Numbered from the stretch's first letter, positions 24,521 to 36,600 are shown. The stretch: DNA of 64,000 nucleotides from Dokdonia pacifica (GCF_900188275.1 NZ_FZNY01000004.1:62001-126000), one strand, 5' to 3'. Notes: generated from the sequence alone by a model not told the origin. Translations and numbers: made by a program.

Positions 24521-25261
24521 TTAGATTGCTTTTGCTTCGTTATGAAGTAAGTCTATCAATGCATCTACATTGTCTACAAGTTTAACAGCACCTTTAGGAG
24601 CTGGTTTTTCAAATGAAACTGTAATAGTATCTGCCGAAACACCTGTAGGTTCAACCACTGTAAGAGGTTTTTTACGTGCCATCATAATCCCTCTCATATT
24701 AGGGATACGAAGGTCACTTTCTTCTACAAGACCTTTTTGACCACCTATGATTAAAGGAAGAGTTGTAGCTACTGTTTCTTTCCCTCCGTCAATTTCACGA
24801 GTTGCTGTTGCATTTGTACCATCTATTTCTAGGTTAATACATGTGTTTACAAAGTTTGCTCCAGTAAGTCCTGCTAGCATTCCAGGTACCATACCTCCAT
24901 TATAATCTATAGATTCACGACCAGCAATCACTAAGTCATAACCTCCATTTTGTACAATAGCCGCAAGTTCTTTAGCTACTTGTAAACCATCTTTTGCTTG
25001 CGTGTTTACACGTATAGCTGTGTCTGCACCAATAGCTAGTGCTTTACGAAGTGTAGGTTCTGTTTCTGGACCGCCTACATTTACTACATCTACAGATGCA
25101 CCTTGCTTTTCTTTAAACCACATGGCACGAGTAAGTCCAAACTCGTCATTTGGGTTGATCACAAATTGAACTCCGTTAGTGTCAAACTGAGTATCATTAT
25201 CTGTAAAATTAATTTTAGAAGTAGTGTCAGGTACGTGACTTATACATACTAATATTTTCAT
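24521..25261 (-). CDS. etfB: Electron transfer flavoprotein, beta subunit
   Basis: A 246-residue partner of EtfA with normal family length. Landmarks are MKILVCISHVPDTT at the N terminus, AIGADTAIRV, GRESIDYNGGMVPGMLA and the recognition segment LRIPNMRGIMMARKKPL. A -7 box TACTTTTG (25392-25399, minus strand) lies 131 nt upstream. A perfect palindrome stands just beyond it and is shared with the divergent pdhB. Confidence 0.95.
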   Translation of the reverse strand: MKILVCISHVPDTTSKINFTDNDTQFDTNGVQFVINPNDEFGLTRAMWFKEKQGASVDVVNVGGPETEPTLRKALAIGADTAIRVNTQAKDGLQVAKELAAIVQNGGYDLVIAGRESIDYNGGMVPGMLAGLTGANFVNTCINLEIDGTNATATREIDGGKETVATTLPLIIGGQKGLVEESDLRIPNMRGIMMARKKPLTVVEPTGVSADTITVSFEKPAPKGAVKLVDNVDALIDLLHNEAKAI

Positions 25262-25580
25262 AACAATTTAGTATTTGATATTTTAAGTATTTTTGTGTTT
25301 TTATAACATCTGTCGAAAGAAATAAGAGATAATCACATTACTTTTTAAAAATAAATGTAAGAGCGATTTCACTACTATTTCGTTTTCGTAACAAAAGTAC
25401 GTTAAAAAACTTAATTTTACTATGCATGCATAGTAAAATTTTATAAAAAAGCAATTTAAAGAGCAATCATAAATGCTTACTTTTGTTACCCTAAAATTAG
25501 AGGATATTATAATTAATATAGTTGTCAAATAGAAATAGCTGATAACTTTTAAAAAGATACCCGGCTATGCGGGCATTCAT
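25262..25580. other. Divergent etfB-pdhB regulatory region
   Basis: It contains two inverted TACTTTTGTTAC boxes and a central 28-bp palindrome. A 75-codon frame on the minus strand here is considered spurious. Confidence 0.6.
25392..25485. promoter_or_regulatory. Divergent promoters flanking a 28-bp perfect palindrome
   Basis: The palindrome at 25413-25440 has arm AATTTTACTATGCA and its exact complement. On its left the minus strand reads TACTTTTGTTAC (-7 box 25392-25399, towards etfB). On its right the plus strand reads the same 12 bases (-7 box 25478-25485, towards pdhB). The layout suggests one dimeric repressor acting on both genes. Confidence 0.55.
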
Positions 25581-26558
25581 ATGAGAACAATCCAATTTAG
25601 AGAAGCAGTATGTGAGGCGATGAGCGAAGAAATGCGTCGCGATGAGTCTGTATATTTAATGGGTGAAGAAGTCGCCGAATATAATGGAGCTTATAAAGCA
25701 TCAAAAGGAATGCTAGATGAGTTTGGTCCTGATCGAGTTATAGATACTCCTATTGCAGAACTTGGGTTTGGTGGAATAGGTGTAGGTAGTACCATGACGG
25801 GATGTCGTCCTATTGTAGAGTATATGACATTTAACTTCTCTTTAGTAGGAATTGATCAAATTATAAATAATGCTGCCAAAATTAGACAAATGTCTGGTGG
25901 GCAGTTTCCATGTCCTATTGTTTTTAGAGGGCCTACAGCTTCTGCAGGGCAATTAGGTGCAACACACTCTCAAGCATTTGAAAACTGGTTTGCAAATACG
26001 CCAGGTCTTAAAGTAATTGTTCCTTCTAATCCTTATGATGCAAAAGGACTTTTAAAAGCGGCTATTAGAGATAATGATCCAGTTATCTTTATGGAGTCAG
26101 AACAAATGTATGGTGATAAAGGAGAAGTGCCTGATGGTGAATATGTATTACCTATTGGTGTAGCAGATATTAAAAGAGAAGGTACAGATGTAACTATTGT
26201 TTCTTTTGGTAAAATTATTAAAGAAGCATATAAGGCAGCAGATGAGCTTGCAAAAGAAGGTATTTCATGTGAAATCATAGATTTACGCACCGTACGTCCT
26301 ATGGATCATAAAGCAATTATGGATTCTGTAAAGAAAACAAATCGTCTTGTTATTCTTGAAGAAGCATGGCCTTTTGGTAATGTTTCTACAGAAATTACGT
26401 ACCAAGTACAGGAACAAGTTTTTGATTACTTGGATGCACCTATTATAAAAATAAATACAGCCGATACGCCTGCTCCATACTCTCCAGTTTTATTAGAAGA
26501 GTGGTTGCCAAATAGTGGCGATGTCATAAAAGCTGTTAAAAAAGTACTATATAGATAA
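25581..26558 (+). CDS. pdhB: Pyruvate dehydrogenase E1 component, beta subunit
   Basis: A 325-residue thiamin-diphosphate-dependent subunit; with E1 alpha it decarboxylates pyruvate and acetylates E2. The N terminus MRTIQFREAVCEAMSEEMRR, the block DTPIAELGFGGIGVG (with the conserved Glu) and the C-terminal transketolase domain with DLRTVRPMD are typical. The alpha subunit and E2 are not in the window, as is common in Flavobacteriaceae. A hairpin terminator follows. Confidence 0.93.
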   Translation: MRTIQFREAVCEAMSEEMRRDESVYLMGEEVAEYNGAYKASKGMLDEFGPDRVIDTPIAELGFGGIGVGSTMTGCRPIVEYMTFNFSLVGIDQIINNAAKIRQMSGGQFPCPIVFRGPTASAGQLGATHSQAFENWFANTPGLKVIVPSNPYDAKGLLKAAIRDNDPVIFMESEQMYGDKGEVPDGEYVLPIGVADIKREGTDVTIVSFGKIIKEAYKAADELAKEGISCEIIDLRTVRPMDHKAIMDSVKKTNRLVILEEAWPFGNVSTEITYQVQEQVFDYLDAPIIKINTADTPAPYSPVLLEEWLPNSGDVIKAVKKVLYR

Positions 26559-26583
26559 AACGTACGTTAACGTAACAATAATG

Positions 26584-26617
26584 GAGCTTCATTAGTAACA
26601 ATTAATGAAGCTCTTTC
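26584..26617 (+). terminator. Terminator of pdhB
   Basis: GAGCTTCATTA (26584-26594) and TAATGAAGCTC (26603-26613) form a perfect stem followed by TTTC. It ends 10 nt before the next start codon, so the next gene needs its own transcription start or read-through. Confidence 0.75.
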
Positions 26618-26626
26618 ATTTTATAT

Positions 26627-29170
26627 ATGAATAGTTATAGAATATTAATACTCCTGTTGTTTTTACCGTTAGTTATGGTCTCTCAGACCAAAGTAAGCGG
26701 TGTTGTGTTTGATGAACAAGATAATCCTGTTCCTTTTGCAAATGTGGTTTATGTAGGTTCTAATGAAGGAACAATTACTAATGAAAATGGGCGTTTCTAT
26801 CTTGAATCTGAAAAAACCTGGGATAAGATAAAAGTCTCTTTTATTGGCTTTACAGAAAAAGAAATTGCACTTACATCTCGTGTAAATTATGATATGAAAA
26901 TCATACTTGCACAAGAGGCTGCTGCCATAGATGAAGTCTTTATTTACTCTGGAAAAACTTCTAAAAAGAATAACCCAGCTATAGATATACTCCGAAAAAT
27001 ATGGTCTCGTAAAAAACAAAACGGGCTTCGCCAGTTTAAACAATACGAGTATGATAAGTATGAGAAAATAGAATTTGATCTTAATACCATTGATAGCGCG
27101 CTTATCAATAGTAAGTTATTTAGAGGGATGGAGTTTATTTTTGATCAGACAGATACTTCACGAGTTACTGGAAAAACGTACCTGCCTATTTTTGTAAATG
27201 AAGCTGTCTCAAAAGTATATGGAGATAATGAATCTAGAAAAGAAAAAGAAGATTTATTAGGAAATAAGAATAGTGGGTTTAACGAAAATCAAACCATTAT
27301 TGGGTTTGTGAAAGATTTATATAATGACTATGATGTATATGAAAACTATCTTAAGTTTTTTGATAAAACATTTACAAGTCCTATAAGTCGTACGGGAATC
27401 CAAACGTATAATTATGTGCTAGCTGATAGTGCTTATATTGATAATAAATGGTGCTATAATATTATTTATTATCCTCGTAGAACAAATGAACTTACTTTTA
27501 AAGGAGATTTTTGGGTAAATGATTCTACTTGGGCGATTAAAGAAATTAATATGCAACTCTCTAAGAGTGCAAATATTAACTGGGTAAAAGAAATTTATCT
27601 GGAACAAGAATTTGATATTGTAAATGATACTACCTTTTTGTTAAAAAGGGATTACTTCCTTTCAGACTTTGCATTCAGAAAAAAAGAAGAGTCAAGAGGG
27701 CTTTATGGAAAGCGTACAACTCTCTATGATAATTATGCTTTTAATCAAAAAAAGGATAAGGAATTCTATGATAAGGAAGTGTATTATTATGATAAAGATG
27801 TTTATAATAGAGGAGATGAATTCTGGGAAAAGAACAGAAAAGAAGAGTTAAGCGCAGATGAGAAGGGGGTTTATAAAATGCTGGATACTCTTAAAACGGT
27901 AAAGAAGTTTAGAAACCTCTATAACTTAGGATCTGTACTCGCTTCTGGATATTGGGAATTCCCAAGTCTTAATCTTGATTATGGACCTATTTTTTCAACA
28001 TTTGGGTTTAATGAAGTAGAAGGATTACGTATTAGAACAGGAGCAAGAACTTATTTTGGTCAAAATGATTTATGGAGAACTGAAGGTTTTCTTGCATATG
28101 GATTTAAAGACGAAAAATTTAAATTCGGAATCTCTGGAAAATGGTTAGCCGACAAGAAAAATAGATTGATATTTTCAGGAGGATATAGGCAAGATGTAGA
28201 ACAAATAGGCGCTAGTCTTACAACTTCAAGGGATGTTTTAGGAAGAAATCTCGCTTCGTCTTCATTAGTAAATACAGCTAGTAATGATAAGCTAACTTCT
28301 ATTAGACTTACAAATTTTGCCGTCGAAATTGAACCTGTTCGGAATCTGAAGTTTCGAACAGATTTCTCATTGCGAAGCCTTGAATCTGCGTCAGAAACAT
28401 TTAATCTTGAATACTTTACTGATGCATCAGAGACCACTACCAAAGCAGATCTTACGCAAACAGAAGTAGTTTTTACAACTATTTGGGAGCCTGGAAAGAA
28501 AACGTCTGGATTTGGAGTAGAGCGACGCGTAGTAAACGAATGGTTTCCTAGCTTTTTCTTAAGTTATACCCGAGGACTTGAAGGAACTTTGAATAGCGAT
28601 TTTGAGTATGATAGATTACAGTTTTCTTTTAGAAAAGCAATACGTGTAGGTGGTTTTGGACAACTTAATGTTTCTACAGAAGTAGGGAAAACCTTTGGGG
28701 AAGTACCACTTGCATTGTTGAGTCCGGTGCCAGGGAATCAATCCTTATTCTCCATTTTTAATACCTATAGCCAACTTAACTTCTATGAGTTTGTAACCGA
28801 TGAGTATGCTTCTGTACAACTAGAACATAATTTTGGAGGGCGTATATTTTCTCGTATTCCTTTTTTAAAGAAATTGAATCTTAGGGAAATTGTAGCAATA
28901 CGTGGTGTGATTGGAAATATCTCTCAGGAGAATATAGATTTAAACAGACCTGCTTTTGAAAACCTTAGGTTTATTCAAAATGATCTTCCTATTTCCACAC
29001 TAACTTCTCAAGATATCGCTCCAACAGCAGAGCCTTATTTTGAATATAGTTTTGGGGTGGGGAATATCTTTAAAGTCTTCCGAATTGATGTAAACTTTAG
29101 AGGAAATTATAACGACCTACCAGATGCTCGTAGTTTTGGAGTTACAGGATCATTTGGATTCTTCTTCTAG
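26627..29170 (+). CDS. DUF5686 outer-membrane protein with carboxypeptidase-regulatory-like domain
   Basis: An 847-residue protein. Signal peptide 1-19. Residues 20-100 form a CarboxypepD-reg-like beta sandwich (VSGVVFDEQDNPVPFANVVY). The rest is a DUF5686 region whose C-terminal half has alternating strands and ends in aromatic residues (GVTGSFGFFF), as expected for an outer-membrane barrel. The function of DUF5686 is unknown; it is widespread in Bacteroidota. The gene stands alone downstream of the pdhB terminator. Confidence 0.85.
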   Translation: MNSYRILILLLFLPLVMVSQTKVSGVVFDEQDNPVPFANVVYVGSNEGTITNENGRFYLESEKTWDKIKVSFIGFTEKEIALTSRVNYDMKIILAQEAAAIDEVFIYSGKTSKKNNPAIDILRKIWSRKKQNGLRQFKQYEYDKYEKIEFDLNTIDSALINSKLFRGMEFIFDQTDTSRVTGKTYLPIFVNEAVSKVYGDNESRKEKEDLLGNKNSGFNENQTIIGFVKDLYNDYDVYENYLKFFDKTFTSPISRTGIQTYNYVLADSAYIDNKWCYNIIYYPRRTNELTFKGDFWVNDSTWAIKEINMQLSKSANINWVKEIYLEQEFDIVNDTTFLLKRDYFLSDFAFRKKEESRGLYGKRTTLYDNYAFNQKKDKEFYDKEVYYYDKDVYNRGDEFWEKNRKEELSADEKGVYKMLDTLKTVKKFRNLYNLGSVLASGYWEFPSLNLDYGPIFSTFGFNEVEGLRIRTGARTYFGQNDLWRTEGFLAYGFKDEKFKFGISGKWLADKKNRLIFSGGYRQDVEQIGASLTTSRDVLGRNLASSSLVNTASNDKLTSIRLTNFAVEIEPVRNLKFRTDFSLRSLESASETFNLEYFTDASETTTKADLTQTEVVFTTIWEPGKKTSGFGVERRVVNEWFPSFFLSYTRGLEGTLNSDFEYDRLQFSFRKAIRVGGFGQLNVSTEVGKTFGEVPLALLSPVPGNQSLFSIFNTYSQLNFYEFVTDEYASVQLEHNFGGRIFSRIPFLKKLNLREIVAIRGVIGNISQENIDLNRPAFENLRFIQNDLPISTLTSQDIAPTAEPYFEYSFGVGNIFKVFRIDVNFRGNYNDLPDARSFGVTGSFGFFF

Positions 29171-29346
29171 TTTTTCGAATCATAATTTAAATACGTGTGT
29201 TTACTAATATAACTTAGATTACTACGAATATGAAATAGGTAGCTACACTTTGATAATGCTTATTGTAGGTGTCTGATATAAATAAGACTTTTAAATCAAG
29301 AAAGGCATATAAGCCTTTTAAAGTTTAATTTTTTACTATTTATGTT

Positions 29347-30381
29347 ATGAAAAAAACACTACTTATTTTTCTTTTTATTATATGTACAATCACATCTTTT
29401 GCTCAAAATCATTCATTGAATTTTGATGGTTCAGATGATTATGTAGATTTAGGACAAAATTTTGCTTTTGAAGCAACAGATAATTTTACAATTGAAGCTT
29501 GGGTGAATATTAGAAACAATGGTTCCTTTCAACAGATTATTGCAAAACTCGGTAATGGCGGTGTGTCATTTAGAGGATGGGGATTTCAAATTACTAACGA
29601 AGGTTATATAAGCGCCTTTGCTGCTACAGAATTTTTCACACAAAGAATCTATGTAGAAGGATCTCAGGTGTTAGAAGAAAATGTTTGGCATCATGTAGCC
29701 ATGACTTATGATGGTGGCAATGAAATATTACTTTATGTAGACGGCACACCAGAAACATTAGGCGTTATTATTGCAGATGATGATATTCCTACAATTAGCT
29801 CCAGTGCTCCAACGCACATAGGTAATTTTGATAATGGAACAGCTCAAGAGCATTTTAATGGTAATATAGATGAGATTCGTATTTGGAATGTAGTGAGAAC
29901 TCCTGAAGAAATTGCAGCTATCTATACGACAGAATTATCAGGAAATGAGTCTAATCTAATTGGGTATTATAAAATGGATGCTGCCGATTCATCTTGTGAT
30001 GTACAAGATTGTAATGCAAATGAAGCGCATGGTACAAGAGAAGGCGCAAATGGCGCAAATGATTTGCCACAGTTTTCTGATGATATTCCAGAATTAACAG
30101 ATGTAGCGTGTGGTGTTGAATTAGATTGTATGCTATCTATAGAAGATATGGAACAACTGGAGTATTCAATGTATCCTAATCCAACAAGTGATCTCATTTC
30201 ATTCTCTGGAATAAACCTTAACGGTACTACAGTAAAGTTATATAATATGTTAGGAAGTCTGTCTAAAGAAATACAGGTTACAAATAATACTATTAGTATT
30301 TCAGAAATGCCAACAGGAGTATATTTTATAGTGGCTACTATAGAGAATACCACAATTTCAAGGAGAATTATTAAGAACTAA
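29347..30381 (+). CDS. Secreted LamG-domain protein with T9SS sorting domain
   Basis: A 344-residue protein. Signal peptide 1-20 (ITSFAQ). A LamG/concanavalin-like jellyroll covers about 21-205 (LNFDGSDDYVDLGQ, FTIEAWVNIRN, WHHVAMTYDGG, NIDEIRIWNVVRTPEE). A type 9 secretion C-terminal domain covers about 270-344, starting YPNPTSDLISFSG and ending ISRRIIKN. It should be exported by the Por system to the surface or medium, perhaps binding polysaccharide. No catalytic domain is visible. Confidence 0.9.
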   Translation: MKKTLLIFLFIICTITSFAQNHSLNFDGSDDYVDLGQNFAFEATDNFTIEAWVNIRNNGSFQQIIAKLGNGGVSFRGWGFQITNEGYISAFAATEFFTQRIYVEGSQVLEENVWHHVAMTYDGGNEILLYVDGTPETLGVIIADDDIPTISSSAPTHIGNFDNGTAQEHFNGNIDEIRIWNVVRTPEEIAAIYTTELSGNESNLIGYYKMDAADSSCDVQDCNANEAHGTREGANGANDLPQFSDDIPELTDVACGVELDCMLSIEDMEQLEYSMYPNPTSDLISFSGINLNGTTVKLYNMLGSLSKEIQVTNNTISISEMPTGVYFIVATIENTTISRRIIKN

Positions 30382-30401
30382 ACTCATTAAAAATGTAGTT
30401 T

Positions 30402-30440
30402 TTGCCCTGATGACTTTTATAGGTTGTTAGGGCTTTTTTT
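30402..30440 (+). terminator. Terminator of the LamG gene
   Basis: GCCCTGATGAC and GTTGTTAGGGC form a stem followed by T7. Confidence 0.75.
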
Positions 30441-30527
30441 ATGTTGCTTTAACGTTTCGTCCTCCTGTGGTCGTGAACCTGCCTGCCGGTAGGTAGGTCT
30501 CACGAGTTCGATTTCACGAAAGTAAAA
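30441..30527 (+). repeat. REP-like element, copy R4
   Basis: GCTTTAACGTTTCGTCC, then GAACCTGCCTGCCGG..TAGGTAGGT as inner palindrome. The right end is degenerate, GATTTCACGAAAGTAAA instead of GCTTTCGCGAAAGCGTA. Confidence 0.65.
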
Positions 30528-30628
30528 ACATTATTTTTCTTGTTTACTAACTCAAAACATATGTTGCCTCATTGTTATTAGCACTTATAGGTGTAGTATC
30601 TTTACTTTGGATCAAAATCCAATCAATA

Positions 30629-33600
30629 ATGAAAACAACGTTCCTCACTCTTTTTTTTGTGTTCAGCCTTCAGCTTGTTTGTGCACAAGAATCTCCCTAT
30701 CAAAAACAATGGGTAAAAATAGATACCCTAGAACTTAGAGGTCAAGTTAAAAGTGCATTGAAACTGGCAGATAATATTCGAGAGCTGAGTCGCAATAATG
30801 CACATGCCAATGATTATGTAAAAGCATCTATATTTAGATGGAAGTTTCTTAAAATTACCACAGAAGATGTTGAAAATAAAATTCTTAAAGAAATAGACGA
30901 AACTTCAGAAGGATTACCTCTTGCACAACAAGCTATTTTAAAAGTAATAAAAGCGCAGTTACTTAATGACTATTACAGTGCGAGTAGGTATAGAATCAAT
31001 GAACGAACTTCGGTGTCCAAAAAAACAGAAGATATAACCTCTTGGACAGGGACAGATTTTATAAACGAAATTATACATACATACCAAGAAGCACTCCATC
31101 ATAAAGAAGCACTTATTAAAACCCCAGTTTCAGATGTTGAGGAGTTTTTATTAAAAGGATTAGTGAATAGGCACTATAAGCCTACATTATATGATGTGAT
31201 CGCTCAGGAGGCTATGACTTTTTATAAAAATCCATTATACGGAATCGATAGACCTGCTATTTTATTTGAGATAGATCATCCTTCTTTTTTTGATACCTCA
31301 GAAACATTCAGGAATACGGTGTTTGAAACAAAAGACACTGTAGCTTCCAGTTATAATGCCGTGAAGTTAATGCAAGATATAGAACAGGTTCATGCGCTTG
31401 ATGCAGATCCTACGGCGTATGTATATGCTCAGATAGAACGACTAAAATTTGCAAAGCAATATCACGTAAATAGTACTAAAGCTGAACTGTATGGGAAGCA
31501 ACTTCGTGCGCTTTCGCGAAAGCATAACACACATTTTATTCATAGTATTTTACAGGTAGAACTAGCGAGTCACTATCTGAGTTTGGCAAGAATTCAAGAC
31601 TATGAAGATGGAGAACGTGACGAGATAAGCTACTATGTTAAAGCGAAAGAGATATGTACATCACTTATTGAAACATATCCAAACACAGAAGCTTCTACCC
31701 GAGCAACCTATTTACTTAGAGAAATTAATCAATTAGAACTTTCTATAAAGGTGAAGGCCGAAACATTGCCAGGAAAAGCCAATAGAATGTTTGTTAGCTA
31801 TAGGAATGTAGATACACTATGCGTGAAGATTATTAAAGCTCCTACATCCTATAATATCGATAATGGCTATGGTATAGATTCAGAGTTTTGGGATATTATA
31901 AGAGGGGATAAAAATCAGAATGCTATTGTAGATTCTCTTACGTATATCTTACCAAAATCTGAAGATATGCATCGACATACTACAGAGGTGCTTCTCCCTA
32001 AATTACCGCATGGGAAGTATCTTTTTTATGTAGATAATAAAAAATTAGAAGCTACAAGAAGTTATGCTTTTGGGTTTACAGAAGTATCTCAGATAGGATA
32101 TACTGTGACAGATTATGAAAGTAAAAAGATATTCCAGTTTTATAATAAAGCGTCTGGCGCTCCTTTGGAAAATGTAAAAGTGTCTTCAGAAGCTTCTTCG
32201 AGTGTCTATAATACCTCTGGAGTAACTGATGCGTTTGGAGAATATACTATAAAGAAAAGCAAATACAAAAATGGTAATTACCGTAATTTTAATGTGAGTT
32301 ATACAGCTATCTATAATAACGATACCTTGCGATTTAAGAATCGCATATATCATTCTTATCGAAGAGATAGAAATGTAGAGAAAAAGTCTAAGGTAGAGGT
32401 GTTTTTAGATAGAGGGATTTATAGACCAGGACAAACTTTATTTTTTAAGGGCATCTTACTGCAAAGAGCGCATAAAAAGTCTACCATCGTATCGCAAGAG
32501 CAAGTACGATTATATATAGAAAGTAGTAATGGTGATGTATTACTAGAAAAGGAATTTGTTACTAATGAATATGGTTCTTTCTCTGGGGAGTTTGCCATTC
32601 CTAAAGATGTTCTTACGGGTCAATTTAGAATATATGTAGAAGAAGGAAATAGCGATACCGAATTTTGGAAAAGTATTTCAGATCATAGTGATGGGTACAC
32701 CTATTTTAAAGTAGAAGCATATAAGCGTCCTACTTTTGAAATCACATTTGATGATATTTCAAAGGTGTATAAACCTAATGATACGATCACAATTACTGGA
32801 AATGCAAAAGCATTTTTAGGATCTAACATCACAGAAGCAAATGGAACGTATACAGTTACAAGAAGCGAAGTCTTTCGTAATTGGTATTATCGAGGGAATG
32901 TCGGAGGAGGTCGTCAGTTAGAGAATGGTATTTTTAAAACTGATGGTCAAGGGAATTTTGAAATAAAATACATCGCAGATTATGAAGGGAAATCTCCTCA
33001 TACTATTTATGAGTTTGCCGTAAATGTTGAAATTACAGATATAAATGGAGAGACGCGTACAGGTGTAAAAAGCTTAAAAGTAAGTGATAAAAACCTATTG
33101 ACAACGCTTGTCGTACCTGAAGAAGTAAAGGCAGGAGCATCTTTTATGGTTGAAGTTGAGAATAAAAACCTGAATGATGCTCAAGTTGCTTGTGACAATA
33201 CCATAAAGATATTTAAACTAGAGACAACTAATAGAATTGTTTTCAATAGACTATGGGAAACCCCCGAATTTCAACAAATCTCTAAAGAAGACTTTCAAGA
33301 AGCATTTCCTAATGAGTTATATGATCAAGATAGTATTCCAAAGTCAAGAAGCACTTTAGTATATGAAGGTGTTTTTAAGAATCAATCTCAGTATAAGGAA
33401 GAAATCCTTGCCAATAGTTTATGGGAAGCAGGAACGTATATTTTAGAACATACGTCTCTAAGTAAAGAAGGAACTCGTCTGGTTACAGAAAAGTATTTTA
33501 CATTAAATCAACCTAAGCAACAGTACCTTCCTAAAAATAAATTGTTTAGTTATGAGATCGTAAATGAGGAGCCTCAAAAAGATGGTTTTGTTGCTTTAGC

Positions 33601-36600
33601 ACTTAAGACATCTTTAAATGACCTCTCTGTTTTTGTAAATGGATTTCATAAAAATGATAGATTTTATAGGGATGCCATACAGATAGATGGTAAAGAAACT
33701 ATTGAAATAAAACTAGATGCATCTTTTGAAAAACAAGTGACCATTCGTTTAATGTATGCAAGATTTGGTCGGTTTTTTCATAAAGATGTTCCTATAGATT
33801 TATCCATTCCTAAAGATGTTCTTCAAATAGAGACACAAACATTTAGGAGTAAACTCTATCCAGATGCGAAAGAAAAATGGAGTTTTAAAATCAGAAACTC
33901 AAAAGACGAAAAGGTGCAAGCAGAAATTCTTGCGTCTATGTATGACAAATCACTAGATACCTATGCAAAAAGCTATTGGAATCGCAATTTTGATTTTAGA
34001 GAGTATACCAATCATAGAATACCGTCTTTAGAGCGTAATTATAGAGATGATTTTGTGGAAGTTTTTAGATTTAGAAACAAAGTAGGACGAAAGATTGTGC
34101 TGAATAGCAGATTTGATCGAATAAATGTATATGGATTAAATCTTCTGAGGTATAAATATGTATATGACAGCTACCTTGAAAGACAACGAATACTTCAAAA
34201 ACAAGAAATTAAGATAGCTACTAGTACCGTTGGAAACCTAAAAGGAATCGTATTAGACAAGAATGGAAATCGTTTATCAAGAGCAGAAATTACCGTTAAA
34301 GGTACCCAAGTAACTACAGAAACAGACGCTAATGGAGAGTTTTCTATAAATGCAAAACAATCTGATGTTTTAGTAATTTCTAATGTGGGATATATTACTC
34401 AAGAATATGAGGTAACAAGAGATATAATGTATATAACGCTTGAGGTAGATATTACTGTAGATGGTATTGTGATTACGGCACAAGGGATAAAAAGAGAGAA
34501 AAAAGCACTAGGGTATGCTGTGAGTGTGGTAGAGTCTGAAGAAATTGAATCCATAGAGGGGCTTTCGGTTGTAGCAGATGATGTAGTTATTAGAGGATAT
34601 AACTCTATTTCTCAAAATGCTTTATCAGTAACAGATTCCATAGCATATGATTATAATTCTGATAAAGCGTTACTTTATAATTCAAGAGCAGATAGCAAAA
34701 AAAGCACCTTTGATTTTAAAGGCGTTAAGATTCGTAAAAACCTTAATGAGACTGCTTTTTTCTATCCACATCTCACTACAAATCGAAGAGGGGAAGTTAA
34801 ATTTACTTTTAATGCGCCTCAATTATTATCGCAATGGCGTTTTAGATTACTGGCGCATTCAAAAGACATCATCACTGGAGGGCTGGAAAAAGAAGTCATT
34901 ACGCAGAAAGATCTAAGTTTAGTTCCTAATACACCCCGTTTTTTAAGAGAAGGAGATACGGTAGAGTTAAGTGCAAAAATTGCAAATCTTACGGACGAAG
35001 AAATGAAGGGTGCGGTGCAATTACAACTTTTTGATGCACTTACCATGCAGCCTATTGATGCAGTTCTTAAAAATACAAAAGCAACTCGGGAGATGGCCAT
35101 TACACCCTATGGTAATACGAGTGTGTTTTGGAGGTTAGAAATTCCAGCACAAGTTCAAGCGGTGATGTATCGTATGGTTGCAAAAGCAGGCTCTTTTTCT
35201 GATGGAGAAGAAAATATACTCCCCGTTTTATCCAATAGAATGATGATTACAGAGTCTGTTCCTTTTCTTGTAAGAGCTGGAGAAGAACGAGAAGTAACCA
35301 TGGATCATTTGATGCAAACAACATCAAAGACACTTATACATCAAAAGTTTGCGATGGAGTATACCTCTAATCCTTCTTGGTATGCTTTACAATCATTACC
35401 ATATTTGATGGAATTTCCACATGAATGTTCTGAGCAAACCTTTTCTAGAATGTATGCAAATAGCCTTTCGGCGAAAGTACTTAACAGCAATCCTGAAATT
35501 AAAAAAGTATTTGATTCATGGAGAGGTGATGGCGTACTAAAAAGTGCTTTAGAAAAAAATGAAGAGTTAAAATCTATTCTTATTTCTGAAACTCCATGGT
35601 TACGAGATACACGTTCTGAAACCGAGCAGAAAAAACGTTTAGGATTGTTATTTGATATTCAAAAAAATGCAATAGCTCAAGAAAAGGCACTTGCTAAATT
35701 AAAAGACAAACAAAATGGCGATGGAGGATTTCCTTGGTTTTCAGGAGGAAAAAGTAATCCATATATCACAAGGCATATTGTTTCAGGAATGGGGCATTTG
35801 CAGCAACTAGGAATAGAGATAAATGCGCCAGTACTACTTGAGGAAGCTATTGATTATCTGGATATAGAACTAGAAGATGCATTAAAAGATTTTGTAAAAT
35901 ATAATAAGGATACAACACTGTTTTATGGGCGTAGAGATCACTTACATTTCTTATATGCTAGATCTTATTTTATTAAAGAATACCCATTGCCTGTAAAAGT
36001 TCAGGAAATCACAAATAAGTCTTTACAACTGTATAATGATACTTGGCTAAGTAAATCTACCTACGAAAAAGCACTATTAGCTTTGGTCAATTATAGACTT
36101 GGTAATGTAACAATGTCAAAAAAGATACTTACGGGTCTTAAAGAATCTGCCGTAGTATCTAAAATAAATGGGATGTATTGGAAAGATAATCGTTCTGGAT
36201 GGTATTGGTATCAAGCTCCTATAGAAACACAGGCGTTACTTATAGAAGCTTTTGATGAGGTGTTACAAGATGAAGCAACGATAGAAGAGCTTAAAATATG
36301 GTTATTACAACAAAAACGCACTAGTGATTGGAAAACAACAAAAGCCACAGCTGCGGCAACGTATGCCCTTTTAATGACAGGTAATTCCTTTGCATCGCTA
36401 GATGATACGACTCAAATAGAAATGCAAACCCCAGAAAGTCAAAAACGCATGGATCAAGCCCCGAGAGAAGACGGGACAGGGTATGTAAAAGCAACTTGGA
36501 AAGGTGATGAGGTAACTATATCTCTTGCTAAGGCAACGATTAAGAATAAAGGCACTACAGTAGGTTATGGAGGCATGTATTGGCAATATTTTGAAGATTT

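Noticed and set aside
25301-25528. 75-codon minus-strand frame between etfB and pdhB
   Set aside because: It covers the 28-bp palindrome and both promoter boxes, has odd composition and no family resemblance.
30572-30628. N-terminal extension of the macroglobulin
   Set aside because: It would bury the signal peptide; the ATG at 30629 starts a normal signal sequence.
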